The position numbers were made by a program, and so were the translations under genes. Positions 27,301-35,964 of a stretch of DNA of 64,000 nt are shown here, in pieces. Below the pieces are notes generated by a model. That model ran no database searches, was not told the DNA's origin, and worked only from the letters and a program-made list of their open reading frames with translations. The stretch comes from Deltaproteobacteria bacterium (lineage in GTDB: Bacteria > Desulfobacterota > Desulfobacteria > Desulfobacterales > Desulfatibacillaceae): contig JACRLG010000010.1 in assembly GCA_016235345.1 (NCBI GenBank), positions 45,084-109,083 on the forward strand. The letters run 5' to 3'. Within the stretch, counting starts at the first letter, position 1. Every line of letters starts with the position of its first letter.

Positions 27301-28595
27301 TCTTCCATCTCCTCGAAAACGGCCTCGGAAACCGCGCCGCAGAGCTTGTAAAGGTCGCTTTCGCCTGCGATGTAGGGCGGCATGAGGTAAACCAGCTTCC
27401 CGAAGGGCCTTATCCACACGCCCTTTTCAACGAAACGCCTCTGGATGGATGCCACATTGACGGGCCTTTCCGTCTCCACCACCCCTATGGCCCCCAACAC
27501 CCGGACGTCCGCCACGCCGTGAAGATAAGCCATCGGGGAAAGCTCTTTTGAAAAAATGGCCTCGATGGCGCAAACCCGCTCCCGCCAGGGAGTTGACTCC
27601 AGAAGGTCCAGGCTTGCAAGGGCCGTGGCACAGGCCAGGGGGTTGGCCATGAAGGTCGGCCCGTGCATGAAAACGCGGGGCGGGCCTTCTGATATGGCGA
27701 GGGCCACGGCTTCGGTGCAAAGGGTTGCGGCAAGGGTCATCATGCCGCCCGTAAGGGCCTTTCCCAGGCACATTATGTCCGGCCAGACCCCAGCGTGCTG
27801 GCAGGCGAGCATTTTTCCAGTGCGCCCGAAACCCGTGGCTATTTCATCGGCTATGAACAAAAGCCCGTGCTCGTCGCAAAGCTCCCGCACGCGGGCCACG
27901 TAACGGGGCGAGTAAAAGCGCATCCCCCCCGCGCCCTGGACGACAGGCTCCAAAATCACCGCTGCGGATTCGTTTTTGTGGGCGGAAATCAAATGCGCAA
28001 GCTCGGAGACGTCGGCCTCATCCCACGGATCATGAAACCCAAGGCGCGGAGCCGGAGCGAAGATGTTTTTTTGAAGCAGGCCGGAAAAGATTCCGTGCAT
28101 CCCGGTTTCAGGGTCGCATACGCCCATGGCCCCGAAGGTGTCGCCGTGGTAGCCGCCTTTAATGGTGATGATGCGCTTTTTTTCCGGGCGGCCCAGGGCG
28201 TGCCAGTACTGCCAGGCCATTTTGAGGGCGACTTCCACGGAAACCGAGCCTGAGTCGGAAAAAAACACGCGGGGAAGCCGGCCTCCGGTAAGGGCCGAAA
28301 GGCGTTCGGCAAGCTCCACCGCCGGACGATGGGTGAGGCCCCCGAACATCACGTGGCTCATTTTGGAAAGCTGGCGGGTGATGGCCGCGTTTAAGGCCGG
28401 GTGGTTGTAACCGTGAATGGCCGCCCACCAGGAACTCATCCCGTCAACCAGTTCCCGGCCATCCGCAAGGCGGATCCGCACACCATGCGCCGATTCCACC
28501 GGGTAGACCGGAAGAGGCTCCGTTGCGCTGGTGTAGGGGTGCCAGACGTGCGCCCTGTCGCCTGATAGAATATCGTCCGGGTCAATCCCTGTCAT
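27297..28595 (-). CDS. bioA: Adenosylmethionine-8-amino-7-oxononanoate aminotransferase
   Basis: A class III PLP aminotransferase making 7,8-diaminopelargonate. HVWHPYTSATEPLPV, GVRIRLADGRELVDGMSSWW (quoted in part), FIADEIATGFGRTG and the PLP lysine in CLGKALTGG mark it as BioA. The start at 28595 follows AAAAGGAG. It is the first gene of the biotin operon. No bioC or bioH/bioG gene lies nearby, so pimelate synthesis is encoded elsewhere. Confidence 0.97.
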   Translation of the reverse strand: MTGIDPDDILSGDRAHVWHPYTSATEPLPVYPVESAHGVRIRLADGRELVDGMSSWWAAIHGYNHPALNAAITRQLSKMSHVMFGGLTHRPAVELAERLSALTGGRLPRVFFSDSGSVSVEVALKMAWQYWHALGRPEKKRIITIKGGYHGDTFGAMGVCDPETGMHGIFSGLLQKNIFAPAPRLGFHDPWDEADVSELAHLISAHKNESAAVILEPVVQGAGGMRFYSPRYVARVRELCDEHGLLFIADEIATGFGRTGKMLACQHAGVWPDIMCLGKALTGGMMTLAATLCTEAVALAISEGPPRVFMHGPTFMANPLACATALASLDLLESTPWRERVCAIEAIFSKELSPMAYLHGVADVRVLGAIGVVETERPVNVASIQRRFVEKGVWIRPFGKLVYLMPPYIAGESDLYKLCGAVSEAVFEEMEE

Positions 28596-28618
28596 GCCCA
28601 CTCCTTTTCCTAGCAAGT

Positions 28619-28647
28619 TTTATGGAATTGACTGAGAGTAAAGTCAA
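28619..28647 (-). promoter_or_regulatory. Candidate bioA promoter with overlapping palindrome
   Basis: On the minus strand TTGACT (-35, plus 28642-28647), a 17-bp spacer and CATAAA (-10, plus 28619-28624) lie just upstream of bioA. The -35 is one arm of an inverted repeat TTGACT...AGTCAA (28628-28647, 8-bp spacer), which may be an operator. It does not resemble the enterobacterial BirA operator. Confidence 0.45.
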
Positions 28648-28737
28648 GGGCTTTTGCCTCACAAGTAATAAAGCGCGGTTCCATTTCAACGCGAATTGGG
28701 GTACAGAAATCCGCGCTGGCAGGCTGGAATTACCTCA

Positions 28738-29961
28738 ATGGAGTTGATCCGGGTGGAACTACTTGTAATCGCGGTTTTTCTTTTCGTTTACCTTGGAATG
28801 GCCGCAGGCGGGGTTCCGGGCCTTGCCATAGACCGCAGCGGGGTGGCCCTTCTGGGCGCGATAGCCCTTCTGGCCGGTGGAGCGGTCACAGCCGAATCGG
28901 CCTGGGCCTCAGTGGACGTATCCACCATCGGCCTTCTTTTCGGGCTCATGGTGGTTTCGGCCCAGTTCCGGCTTGGCGGCTTCTACACCCTGCTTTCCCG
29001 CAGAATCGCATCCCTGGATGGCCCTCCGGGGCTTCTGCTTGGGCTTGTGATAGGCTCCTCGGCTGTCTTGTCCGCACTTTTGGCCAACGACATCGTGTGC
29101 CTCGCCATGACGCCGGTTCTCATCGAAGGCTGCGTAAAACGGAAGCTGGACCCTGTTCCCCACCTTCTGGGCCTTGCCTGCGCCGCCAACGTGGGAAGCG
29201 CGGCGACCCTCATAGGAAACCCCCAGAACATGCTGATAGGCCAGGTTCTGGGCCTGTCCTTCGGCGGCTATCTGGCGGACGCCCTTCCTGTTGCGGTTGC
29301 CGGGCTTTTTGCGGTTTGGCTCGTTATTGCCTTAATGTTCCGGGGAAGGTGGGAAAGAAGCATGGACGCACCCCCGGCGGAATCGCCCCCCTACGACCGG
29401 TGGCAGACGGGAAAGGGCTTTTTTGTGCTGGCAGTATTGATTGCGGTGTTCCTCTGGGGGGGCATTCCCAGGGAGGCGGCGGCCCTGGCCGGGGCCGGGG
29501 TGCTGCTCCTAAGCAGAAGGCTTGCCTCCCGCAGCATATTCGGCCTCATCGACTGGCCTCTTCTTCTGCTCTTTTTCGGGCTTTTCGTTGTAAACGACAG
29601 CCTTTCAAAGGCGGGAATCACCGAATGGGCTTTTCACGCACTCTCCATCACGGGCCTCGACCTTGACCGGTGGCCCGTGCTTTTCGGGCTCACTGCGGTT
29701 TTGTCCAACATCGTGTCCAATGTGCCCGCCGTGATGCTTCTTCTTCCCCAGTGCCAAACACCGGAATCGGGGCTCGTGCTGGCCCTTTCCAGCACCCTTG
29801 CCGGAAACCTGATTTTAACCGGAAGCATAGCCAACCTCATCGTGGCCGAATGGGCCGCCGTAATGGGAGTCCGCATAACCTGGCTCTCCCACGCGGTGGT
29901 GGGGGTGCCGGTCACCATCCTGACCCTTGCCCTTGCTGCGGGCTGGCTGTGGCTGGGCTGA
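28738..29961 (+). CDS. Anion permease, ArsB/NhaD/SLC13-like (ion transporter superfamily)
   Basis: 407 residues with about ten membrane spans and two re-entrant motifs of the IT superfamily: ATLIGNPQNMLIG in the first half and NIVSNVPAVMLLLP plus NLILTGSIANLIVAE in the second. The substrate (arsenite, dicarboxylate, sulfate or Na+/H+) cannot be told. The ATG at 28738 gives a short cytoplasmic N-terminus; the ribosome-binding site is weak. Confidence 0.88.
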   Translation: MELIRVELLVIAVFLFVYLGMAAGGVPGLAIDRSGVALLGAIALLAGGAVTAESAWASVDVSTIGLLFGLMVVSAQFRLGGFYTLLSRRIASLDGPPGLLLGLVIGSSAVLSALLANDIVCLAMTPVLIEGCVKRKLDPVPHLLGLACAANVGSAATLIGNPQNMLIGQVLGLSFGGYLADALPVAVAGLFAVWLVIALMFRGRWERSMDAPPAESPPYDRWQTGKGFFVLAVLIAVFLWGGIPREAAALAGAGVLLLSRRLASRSIFGLIDWPLLLLFFGLFVVNDSLSKAGITEWAFHALSITGLDLDRWPVLFGLTAVLSNIVSNVPAVMLLLPQCQTPESGLVLALSSTLAGNLILTGSIANLIVAEWAAVMGVRITWLSHAVVGVPVTILTLALAAGWLWLG

Positions 29962-29992
29962 AACGCAAAGGCTGTAAGGCAGGCTTAAAAAC

Positions 29993-30020
29993 TTGACTGG
30001 AACCGTATTTCGATTATCAT
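29993..30020 (+). promoter_or_regulatory. Sigma-70-type promoter for HicB-receiver gene
   Basis: TTGACT (29993-29998) and TATCAT (30015-30020) are separated by 16 bp and lie 38 bp before the ATG at 30058. Both boxes are close to consensus and sit in a short intergenic gap. Confidence 0.55.
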
Positions 30021-30057
30021 TGGAAAGCTCAAAAATTCGCATCCGGGAAAGATTGTC

Positions 30058-30636
30058 ATGGGAAACATTTTTAATTACCAGGGCCACAAGGGCTCCATCG
30101 AAATCGACGGCGCAAAAAAAATCCTGCACGGGCGGATTCTCGAAATTCCCGAAACCGTCTGCTACGAGGCCGGAAGCGTTGATGAACTGGAGCGCAGCTT
30201 CAAAAAAGCCGTGGACAATTACCTTGCAGGCTCGTACGCAAGTTCCCCGGAAAGCATAAGGGTTCTTCTGGTGGACGACGAGGAGCGCTTTCTCGCCACC
30301 ATGAGCCGCATTTTGACGGTCCGGGGCCTTGACGTGAAAACCGCGCCAGATGCCGCAAAAGCCCTTGATGAGCTTTCCCGCTCGCCCTTCGACGTTGTGA
30401 TTCTTGATGAAAAAATGCCGGGGATGAAGGGTACCGAGGCGCTTCCCCTCATAAGGAGAACCGCGCCCGGCGTCGAGGTGATTATGCTTACGGGCCACGC
30501 GTCTGTGGACGCGGCGGCATGCGCCATTCGGGAGGGCGGTTGCGAGTACCTTTTAAAACCCTGCCCCACCGAGGTTCTGCTGGACAAGATAGGCTGGGCC
30601 TATGAACGGAAAAAGGCAAGAAGGGCTGAGCCCTAA
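30058..30636 (+). CDS. HicB-like domain fused to response-regulator receiver domain
   Basis: Residues 1-57 (NYQGHKGSIEIDGAKKILHG, then SVDELERSFKKAVDNYL) match the HicB antitoxin-like fold. Residues 67-186 form a complete receiver domain: acidic pair D73/D74, phosphoacceptor D117 in VILDEKMPGM, T145 in MLTGHAS and K167 in YLLKPC. There is no DNA-binding or enzymatic output domain and no HicA-like toxin nearby. A phosphorylation-controlled binding protein is the most that can be inferred. It converges on the PEP-synthase-like gene, 7 bp apart. Confidence 0.85.
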   Translation: MGNIFNYQGHKGSIEIDGAKKILHGRILEIPETVCYEAGSVDELERSFKKAVDNYLAGSYASSPESIRVLLVDDEERFLATMSRILTVRGLDVKTAPDAAKALDELSRSPFDVVILDEKMPGMKGTEALPLIRRTAPGVEVIMLTGHASVDAAACAIREGGCEYLLKPCPTEVLLDKIGWAYERKKARRAEP

Positions 30637-30643
30637 AGTAGGG

Positions 30644-33271
30644 TCACTTCCTTGATTCCTTCGGGCGGCGCTCGTAAGCCCCGGAAAGGAAGCTCTCGGC
30701 AAAGGCAGTAACCGCAGCCTCGCTTTCCATCAGCATGTCCATCTGGCGGGTCACCTGCAAGAGCCTGCCCGCCATCACAAGGTGTTCCTCGATCTCTTCG
30801 GCCTCGTATTTCTGAAACCTTGCGTCCACCCTGTCGCCGGTCACGTCAACGGTGAAGCCCGACCGCTCAAGTATGAGGGCAATGGCCCTGGCCCGCCTGT
30901 TGCGCCTTACGTCGTCCGCCGCACCGCCCTTGAATGAAAAGGTGATGTAGTTGGTGTTCACGCTCCCGCCGCAAAAACTGTCAAGGACCCCGTAGTGGTA
31001 GCCCACCCTTGAACTGAAATTGAGATAAGAGTCGCTTATCACCGCGTAGCTTCTGTCCCCGAACCTTTCCCCGCCCGCCTTTGGATTGGCCGTCATCTGC
31101 TCGGACAAAACCGACAAAAATCCGCCCAGGTTTATGGTCTTCACCATTGCGCCGCCGCTTTTGGGCAGGGCCAGCCCGGATAAAAGCGCCCGCAGGGGAC
31201 GCGAGGTGACGTCTTCGATACGAACCTCCGAACGCCCGGAGGCGCTTTTAACAAGCCCCCCGCCCACGTCTATTATGAACAGGTCAAGGCCCAGGTTGGC
31301 CGAAAGGCGGCAGGCTCCGCCCTTTCCCGACGCCCTGTCCGCAAGTGCGAACATCTCGACGTATGAGCGTTCGTGCAGAAAACGCATCATGTCGTGAAGG
31401 GTCTTGCAGTTCTGAATCCTGAAATCGGGCGATTTGGGATCGACGAGGTTCAAGGGGACAATATAGGCCGCGACCTTTTTCAAAATTTCGTGAACCGGCG
31501 TCCCCTTCATTATTGGCTCTTCATCGGGGCGGGCAAGGGCCAGCAGGCGCTCCACCCTGCCCTCGTAGACACGGCCCGAATAAGCGTCCACGGTGACCAT
31601 CGTACCAGGCTTGATAACCCTTGTGGCGTTTTTTGCGGCAAGCACGGTGGGCACGGAAAACTCCCGCGCGAGGCTCGCCATGTGCCCGGCCACACTTCCG
31701 AAATCGGTCACTATGGCCGCCGCCTTTTTCATCACCACCATGAACTGGGGCGACGAATGGGGGGCCACCAGGACCGCGCCTGCGGGAAACATGGCCAGAT
31801 CATCGTCGTTTTTGACCAGAAAGGCCGGGCCTGAACCGACTCCGGGCGCGGCGGGCGAGCCGCCGGAAACAAGCAGCCCGTACCCCTCCACCGGTGGCGC
31901 TTTTCGCGCCTCGTCCGCCTCCGGCCTGAAACCCAGGGGCCGGGCCTGGAGAATGAACGTCCGACCGCTGCGGTCAATGGCCCATTCCACGTCCTGGGGC
32001 GAGCCGTAGTGGCGCTCCAGGGCCAGGCCGTAGCGGGTAAGGGTCCGTATGGCCTCATCGGTCAGGCTTGGCGATTCGGCGCGTTCCGGCGGAACGTCCT
32101 TTTCGGAGATTCCACCGCCCTGCCCCATCACGAGTTCCGCGCCCTTGTGCGTTATCGTGCGGGACAGTATGGTCCCTTCGCCGTCGCGGGAAACGGTGAA
32201 AACGTCAGGGTTTGCGGTTCCGTCCACAACCGAAAGCCCAAGCCCCCAGACGGAATTGATCACCACGTTTTCATCGGCGGGATCAAATGGGTGCCGGGTG
32301 TACATCACCCCCGAAGACCTGGCCGGAACCATGCACAGGACCGCCACGCTCATGGCGGTGTTTTCGCCTGCCACGCCCTTCAACATGCGGTAGCTTATGG
32401 CCCTTGGAGTGTAAAGCGAGGCCACGATTATCTTGTAGGTTTCCATGAGGCGCGAGGCGGGCACGTTGAGCAGGGTTAGATACTGCCCCGCGTAGGACAG
32501 GGCCGAATCCTCGCCTATGGCCGAGGAGCGCATGGCCACGTTCAGGCTCTCCGGGTCAGCACCGATTTCAGCGGCAAGTTCCGCGTGGGCCCTCAAAATG
32601 GCGTCGGCAACGTCGTCCGGCACCTTTGCGGTAAGAATCAGGCGCTGGATGGCCTCTCCGGCGGCCTGGATGTTTTCGGTATCGTCGGGGTTCATGCCCA
32701 GCTTGACCTTGGAGATTTCATCCCACAGGTCTGCGGAATCGAAAAACGCCGCAAACGCCTCGGTGGTTATGGCGAAACCGGCGGGCACCGGAAGCCCCAC
32801 CCTGCTGCGCACCTCGCCCAGGTTGGCGTTCTTGCCGCCAACCAGATCCACCATCTCCTTGGTGATTTTGGCGTGTGAAAGCGTAAGTTCCGCCGGAACC
32901 CCGGCCCGCTGGGTATCAATTAGGGAGCTGATCTCCCTTTGAATAAATGCCGCCAGAGCAGAAGCCGCCGGAAGCGGTTTTCCCGAAAGCGCCTCAAAGG
33001 AGGAAATGAGCCTGAGCGAGTGAAACACCGCCCTGCTTGAAAGGCTCCGTATAAGGGCCAGCCCGAAAATCTCCTTTCCGGCGAGCTTTTCCTCAATATC
33101 GGTAATTATTTTCAGAAGCTCGGAATTGGATTCCAGGAACATCTTGAAATGAGCGTATTTTTCCCTGAACGAAACCGCAAGGCTGTCGGTGTCGAGCGCC
33201 GGCGTCCTGCCCGCAAGGCGGTAATACAAGAGTTTCAGGTTGGTTAAAATTTCGCTTTCAAATTTCGGCAT
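30644..33271 (-). CDS. PEP synthase/pyruvate-phosphate dikinase-like protein
   Basis: The N-terminal part has the PPDK/PEP-synthase nucleotide-binding domain (GGKNANLGEVRSRVGLPVPA, AMRSSAIGEDSALSYAGQY, ERHYGSPQDVEWAID). The central domain carries the phospho-histidine swivel motif in the form GSVAGHMASLAREFSVPT. The C-terminal 270 residues do not resemble the TIM-barrel PEP/pyruvate domain, so it is not a canonical PpsA. It may transfer phosphate to a different acceptor. The start at 33271 is chosen because the likely promoter (TATAAT at 33306-33311, minus) lies inside the longer reading to 33322. Confidence 0.85.
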   Translation of the reverse strand: MPKFESEILTNLKLLYYRLAGRTPALDTDSLAVSFREKYAHFKMFLESNSELLKIITDIEEKLAGKEIFGLALIRSLSSRAVFHSLRLISSFEALSGKPLPAASALAAFIQREISSLIDTQRAGVPAELTLSHAKITKEMVDLVGGKNANLGEVRSRVGLPVPAGFAITTEAFAAFFDSADLWDEISKVKLGMNPDDTENIQAAGEAIQRLILTAKVPDDVADAILRAHAELAAEIGADPESLNVAMRSSAIGEDSALSYAGQYLTLLNVPASRLMETYKIIVASLYTPRAISYRMLKGVAGENTAMSVAVLCMVPARSSGVMYTRHPFDPADENVVINSVWGLGLSVVDGTANPDVFTVSRDGEGTILSRTITHKGAELVMGQGGGISEKDVPPERAESPSLTDEAIRTLTRYGLALERHYGSPQDVEWAIDRSGRTFILQARPLGFRPEADEARKAPPVEGYGLLVSGGSPAAPGVGSGPAFLVKNDDDLAMFPAGAVLVAPHSSPQFMVVMKKAAAIVTDFGSVAGHMASLAREFSVPTVLAAKNATRVIKPGTMVTVDAYSGRVYEGRVERLLALARPDEEPIMKGTPVHEILKKVAAYIVPLNLVDPKSPDFRIQNCKTLHDMMRFLHERSYVEMFALADRASGKGGACRLSANLGLDLFIIDVGGGLVKSASGRSEVRIEDVTSRPLRALLSGLALPKSGGAMVKTINLGGFLSVLSEQMTANPKAGGERFGDRSYAVISDSYLNFSSRVGYHYGVLDSFCGGSVNTNYITFSFKGGAADDVRRNRRARAIALILERSGFTVDVTGDRVDARFQKYEAEEIEEHLVMAGRLLQVTRQMDMLMESEAAVTAFAESFLSGAYERRPKESRK

Positions 33272-33298
33272 GATGATTTCCGCCAGCTTGACGACTGG

Positions 33299-33319
33299 TT
33301 GCGCAATTATATCACGCAA
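33299..33319. promoter_or_regulatory. Operator-like palindrome overlapping -10 of PEP-synthase-like gene
   Basis: TTGCGCAAT...TCACGCAA is an imperfect 21-bp version of the 19-bp palindrome at 33326. It covers the TATAAT box (33306-33311, minus), so a bound protein would block RNA polymerase. Confidence 0.6.
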
Positions 33320-33333
33320 CAATCTTTGCGCAA
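33306..33333 (-). promoter_or_regulatory. Extended -10 promoter of PEP-synthase-like gene
   Basis: On the minus strand TGATATAAT (extended -10, perfect TATAAT) is preceded 16 bp upstream by TTGCGC as a weak -35. Both elements are embedded in TTGCGCAAT palindromes. Transcription would start near 33299, leaving a leader of roughly 28 bases before the ATG at 33271. Confidence 0.6.
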
Positions 33334-33344
33334 TTATTGCGCAA
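33326..33344. promoter_or_regulatory. Perfect 19-bp operator palindrome
   Basis: TTGCGCAAT-T-ATTGCGCAA is a perfect 9+1+9 palindrome. It spans the stop codon of the winged-helix regulator and the -35 of the PEP-synthase-like gene. A 17/19 match recurs at 35863 upstream of the regulator. Confidence 0.7.
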
Positions 33345-35832
33345 TATCTTTACGAACAGGATAATACTGCGTTGCGGGTCCTTTTCCAACCTTTTTCAAC
33401 AGGCCTTTTTGAACCATGTCCGAAAGGTCGTGCTGGGCCGTGCGATCAGGAATGTCGCCCCCGACCAGTTGCTGGTATTCGGCCCTTACTATGGATTCCC
33501 TGGAAAGCATGAGGGTCCAGGCCTTCTGCTGCCGGGCGTTCAGGCGGTGGCTGATTTCTTCGGAATCAGCCTGCCCGGCAGAGGCGGTTTCAGCCTTTGG
33601 CGGCGCAAGCGGCCTGCCTGCCCTTCCTGCCGCTATGGAAGAATCCGGCTCGTTGTAAGAAAACATTATCGACTCGTCAAACTTTAAGTCCTCGGGGAAA
33701 ATCAAGTCGGATTCGGCCATTGCCACGGCCCTTGTTATGCAGTGCTTCAGCTCGCGGATATTGCCCGGCCACGAATGCTCCATCAGGCGGTCAAGAGCTC
33801 CACGGGAAAGGTCCACATGGTCTTTTTTGAGGACCTTGGCGGCATCCTGCAGAAAATATGCAGCAAGGCGGGGGATGTCCTCCCTGTGCTCCCGCAGGGG
33901 AGGCGTCGGAATGTTGATGACTTTCAGCCTGTAATAAAGGTCCTCCCGGAAGGAGCCGTTCTTCACGTGCTCCAGAAGATCTGCGTTGGTTGCCGCAATG
34001 ATGCGGCAATCAAAGGGAACCTCCTCGTCGCTGCCCAGGGGCCGTATCCTTCGCACGGCAAGGGCCCGCAAGAGCGACTGCTGAACCTTCGGCGAGGCGT
34101 TTCCTATCTCGTCCAGATGCAGGGTTCCGCCGTAGGCGGCGGGAAAGGCTCCCTTGCGGTCCGATCTGGCCTCGGAAAACGCGCCCTTCACGTGCCCGAA
34201 AAGGGCGTCCAGAAGCAGATTCTCGTCCAATGCCCCGCAATTTATCGAAATGAACGGGCCTCCTGCCCGGTCGCTCAATTTATGGACGGCCTCGGCTGCA
34301 AGCTCTTTTCCTGTACCTGTTTCGCCGATAATCAGAACATCAGCGTCAACCGACGCGGCCTTTTTTACAAGGGAAAGCATGTTGCCGACCGCCTGGCTCG
34401 TCCCCACGATGCCCAGCCCCCGCCCCTCCCCCAAATCCGGCCCGGCGAGTTCCTCCATTCGGACCCTCTGGTTTTGCCTCGCAACCTCAATGTGCTCCTC
34501 CTTCTCCCTCAATTGCCTGCCCTGAACCAGCAGAGACTGGATCATGGCGTTGATGGAATCCCGGAGAGCCGTGGTCTCCTGGTCAACGGCGGGCACGTCG
34601 ATGGGGTGGAGGCGCCCTTTCGCCTGCATCTTGGCCACCTCATCCGACAGAAGCAGGATGGGCCTGGTAATGGCCAGGGACAAGAAGAATATCAAGGCTG
34701 AAATGAAGGCAATGGTGATTACGGTTATTATGAAAAGCACGTCAAACTGCCTGAATGAGGCGATCATGGTAAGAAGGCTGGTATCCCAAAAGGCGACGCC
34801 ACCAAAAACCTGGGCCGGGGATTTTTCGTCCGGCTGGAACCTTACCGGCGCATAACCCAAAAATCGCGGGCGGGAAACCGATCTTTTGGAGTCCAGGGTT
34901 TCCCCCACTGGAATAAGCCCGTTCTTTCCCTGCTGAACGTCCACCACCATTGTCCAGAAGCGCTCAAGGCGGGAGTCGGGGCGAAATGCGGCTTCAAGCC
35001 CGGGCTTTCCAAGGTCGCCCGTTATCCCGGACCGGGCGATATCGGTATCGAGCTTTCTCTCGGTTTCCTCCACCCCCTCGGACTGAAAAAGAATCCATCC
35101 GTAGGTATCGAAAAAATAACTGTACCGTTTTTCCGCAGTCCTCGGGAAAGCGTACAGCGGAGATTTGGAGGAATTGTAGAGGGAGAGGATGTTTCTCAGA
35201 TGTGCGACATCAACAGAAAGCGTCAGCACCCCGTTGGGCGCAAGGCTCGGAGTTGAAAGCCGGATTACCGTAAAAGACAGGCTTCTGGAAATCTGCCCGG
35301 TTTCCAGGCTGGGATAGATAACGCCTGTAACGGGCGAAATTTCAACGGAGCCGGGCCGCGAGCCACCGGCAGGGCCGTTGGAAAGGGGACCTGACGGCAT
35401 GGAGGCGGCTTTAAGGGCTGACACTTCGGAGATTCCATCCGTTGTCGCCACCAGGACCAGGGATTGTTCTGGCGTTTCCCCCCGAAAAGCGATTTCCCTG
35501 TATAGCCCCTTTCGCAAGGCGACCCTGGAAGACATGAAATGCCTCAGGGACTCAGGAGTGACCGGCACCGCTGCCAGCAGAAGCAGTTCCTCTTTCGCGG
35601 TGTTCAGGGCGTTTTCGATCTCCCTGGCCTGGGCCATGGCCATTAGGCCGGAATTGCGCGACAGGGCCAGGTTCAGATAATGGCAGGAGGTGCGGTAAGT
35701 GACGTAGCCGGTTGCAGCCAATATGAACACGATGGGCGGAATCAGCGTGTAAAAAAGCCTCTTTCGGATGCTCCAGTTGGGGAGATCGCTTCCGAAAATA
35801 CCGTTCCAGGATGATGGGATGGGAAAACGCAT
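33334..35832 (-). CDS. Membrane-anchored sigma-54-type AAA+ regulator with winged-helix C-terminus
   Basis: The 832 residues hold in order: TM1 (about 27-45), a periplasmic sensory domain of roughly 310 residues, TM2 (about 364-385), a HAMP-like linker, and an AAA+ domain with Walker A GETGTGKE (503-510) and Walker B LHLDEIG. A C-terminal winged helix follows (about 755-825; LNARQQKAWTLML, then TAQHDLSDMVQKGLLKKVG) instead of the usual Fis helix. The GAFTGA loop that contacts sigma-54 is changed to GAFSEA (550-555). It is flanked by TTGCGCAAT palindromes and is divergent from a USP-TSUP operon with a consensus sigma-54 promoter, its likely target. Confidence 0.9.
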   Translation of the reverse strand: MRFPIPSSWNGIFGSDLPNWSIRKRLFYTLIPPIVFILAATGYVTYRTSCHYLNLALSRNSGLMAMAQAREIENALNTAKEELLLLAAVPVTPESLRHFMSSRVALRKGLYREIAFRGETPEQSLVLVATTDGISEVSALKAASMPSGPLSNGPAGGSRPGSVEISPVTGVIYPSLETGQISRSLSFTVIRLSTPSLAPNGVLTLSVDVAHLRNILSLYNSSKSPLYAFPRTAEKRYSYFFDTYGWILFQSEGVEETERKLDTDIARSGITGDLGKPGLEAAFRPDSRLERFWTMVVDVQQGKNGLIPVGETLDSKRSVSRPRFLGYAPVRFQPDEKSPAQVFGGVAFWDTSLLTMIASFRQFDVLFIITVITIAFISALIFFLSLAITRPILLLSDEVAKMQAKGRLHPIDVPAVDQETTALRDSINAMIQSLLVQGRQLREKEEHIEVARQNQRVRMEELAGPDLGEGRGLGIVGTSQAVGNMLSLVKKAASVDADVLIIGETGTGKELAAEAVHKLSDRAGGPFISINCGALDENLLLDALFGHVKGAFSEARSDRKGAFPAAYGGTLHLDEIGNASPKVQQSLLRALAVRRIRPLGSDEEVPFDCRIIAATNADLLEHVKNGSFREDLYYRLKVINIPTPPLREHREDIPRLAAYFLQDAAKVLKKDHVDLSRGALDRLMEHSWPGNIRELKHCITRAVAMAESDLIFPEDLKFDESIMFSYNEPDSSIAAGRAGRPLAPPKAETASAGQADSEEISHRLNARQQKAWTLMLSRESIVRAEYQQLVGGDIPDRTAQHDLSDMVQKGLLKKVGKGPATQYYPVRKDIAQ

Positions 35833-35862
35833 GGAACAAGGCCCCCGTAAAGATGAAAATCT

Positions 35863-35881
35863 TTGCGCAATTATTCCGCAA
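35863..35881. promoter_or_regulatory. Operator/upstream activating site, TTGCGCAAT palindrome copy
   Basis: TTGCGCAATTATTCCGCAA matches the perfect palindrome at 33326 at 17 of 19 positions. It lies 31 bp upstream of the regulator ATG and about 100 bp upstream of the sigma-54 promoter of the USP-TSUP cluster, a usual distance for an enhancer. A half site TTGCGTAATTAT follows at 35919-35930. Confidence 0.65.
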
Positions 35882-35891
35882 GATACGCAAC

Positions 35892-35908
35892 GCGTGACAT
35901 TTTCACGC
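35892..35908. promoter_or_regulatory. Second palindrome in regulator/USP intergenic region
   Basis: GCGTGA-cattt-TCACGC is a perfect 6-bp-arm inverted repeat with a different core from the TTGCGCAAT sites. It may bind another regulator or be a divergent half-site pair (GCGTGA also occurs in the 33299 site as TCACGC). Confidence 0.4.
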
Positions 35909-35964
35909 CAAACGTTTTTTGCGTAATTATCAGATTCCCAATGATTCTGTCAAGTTCCATTATC

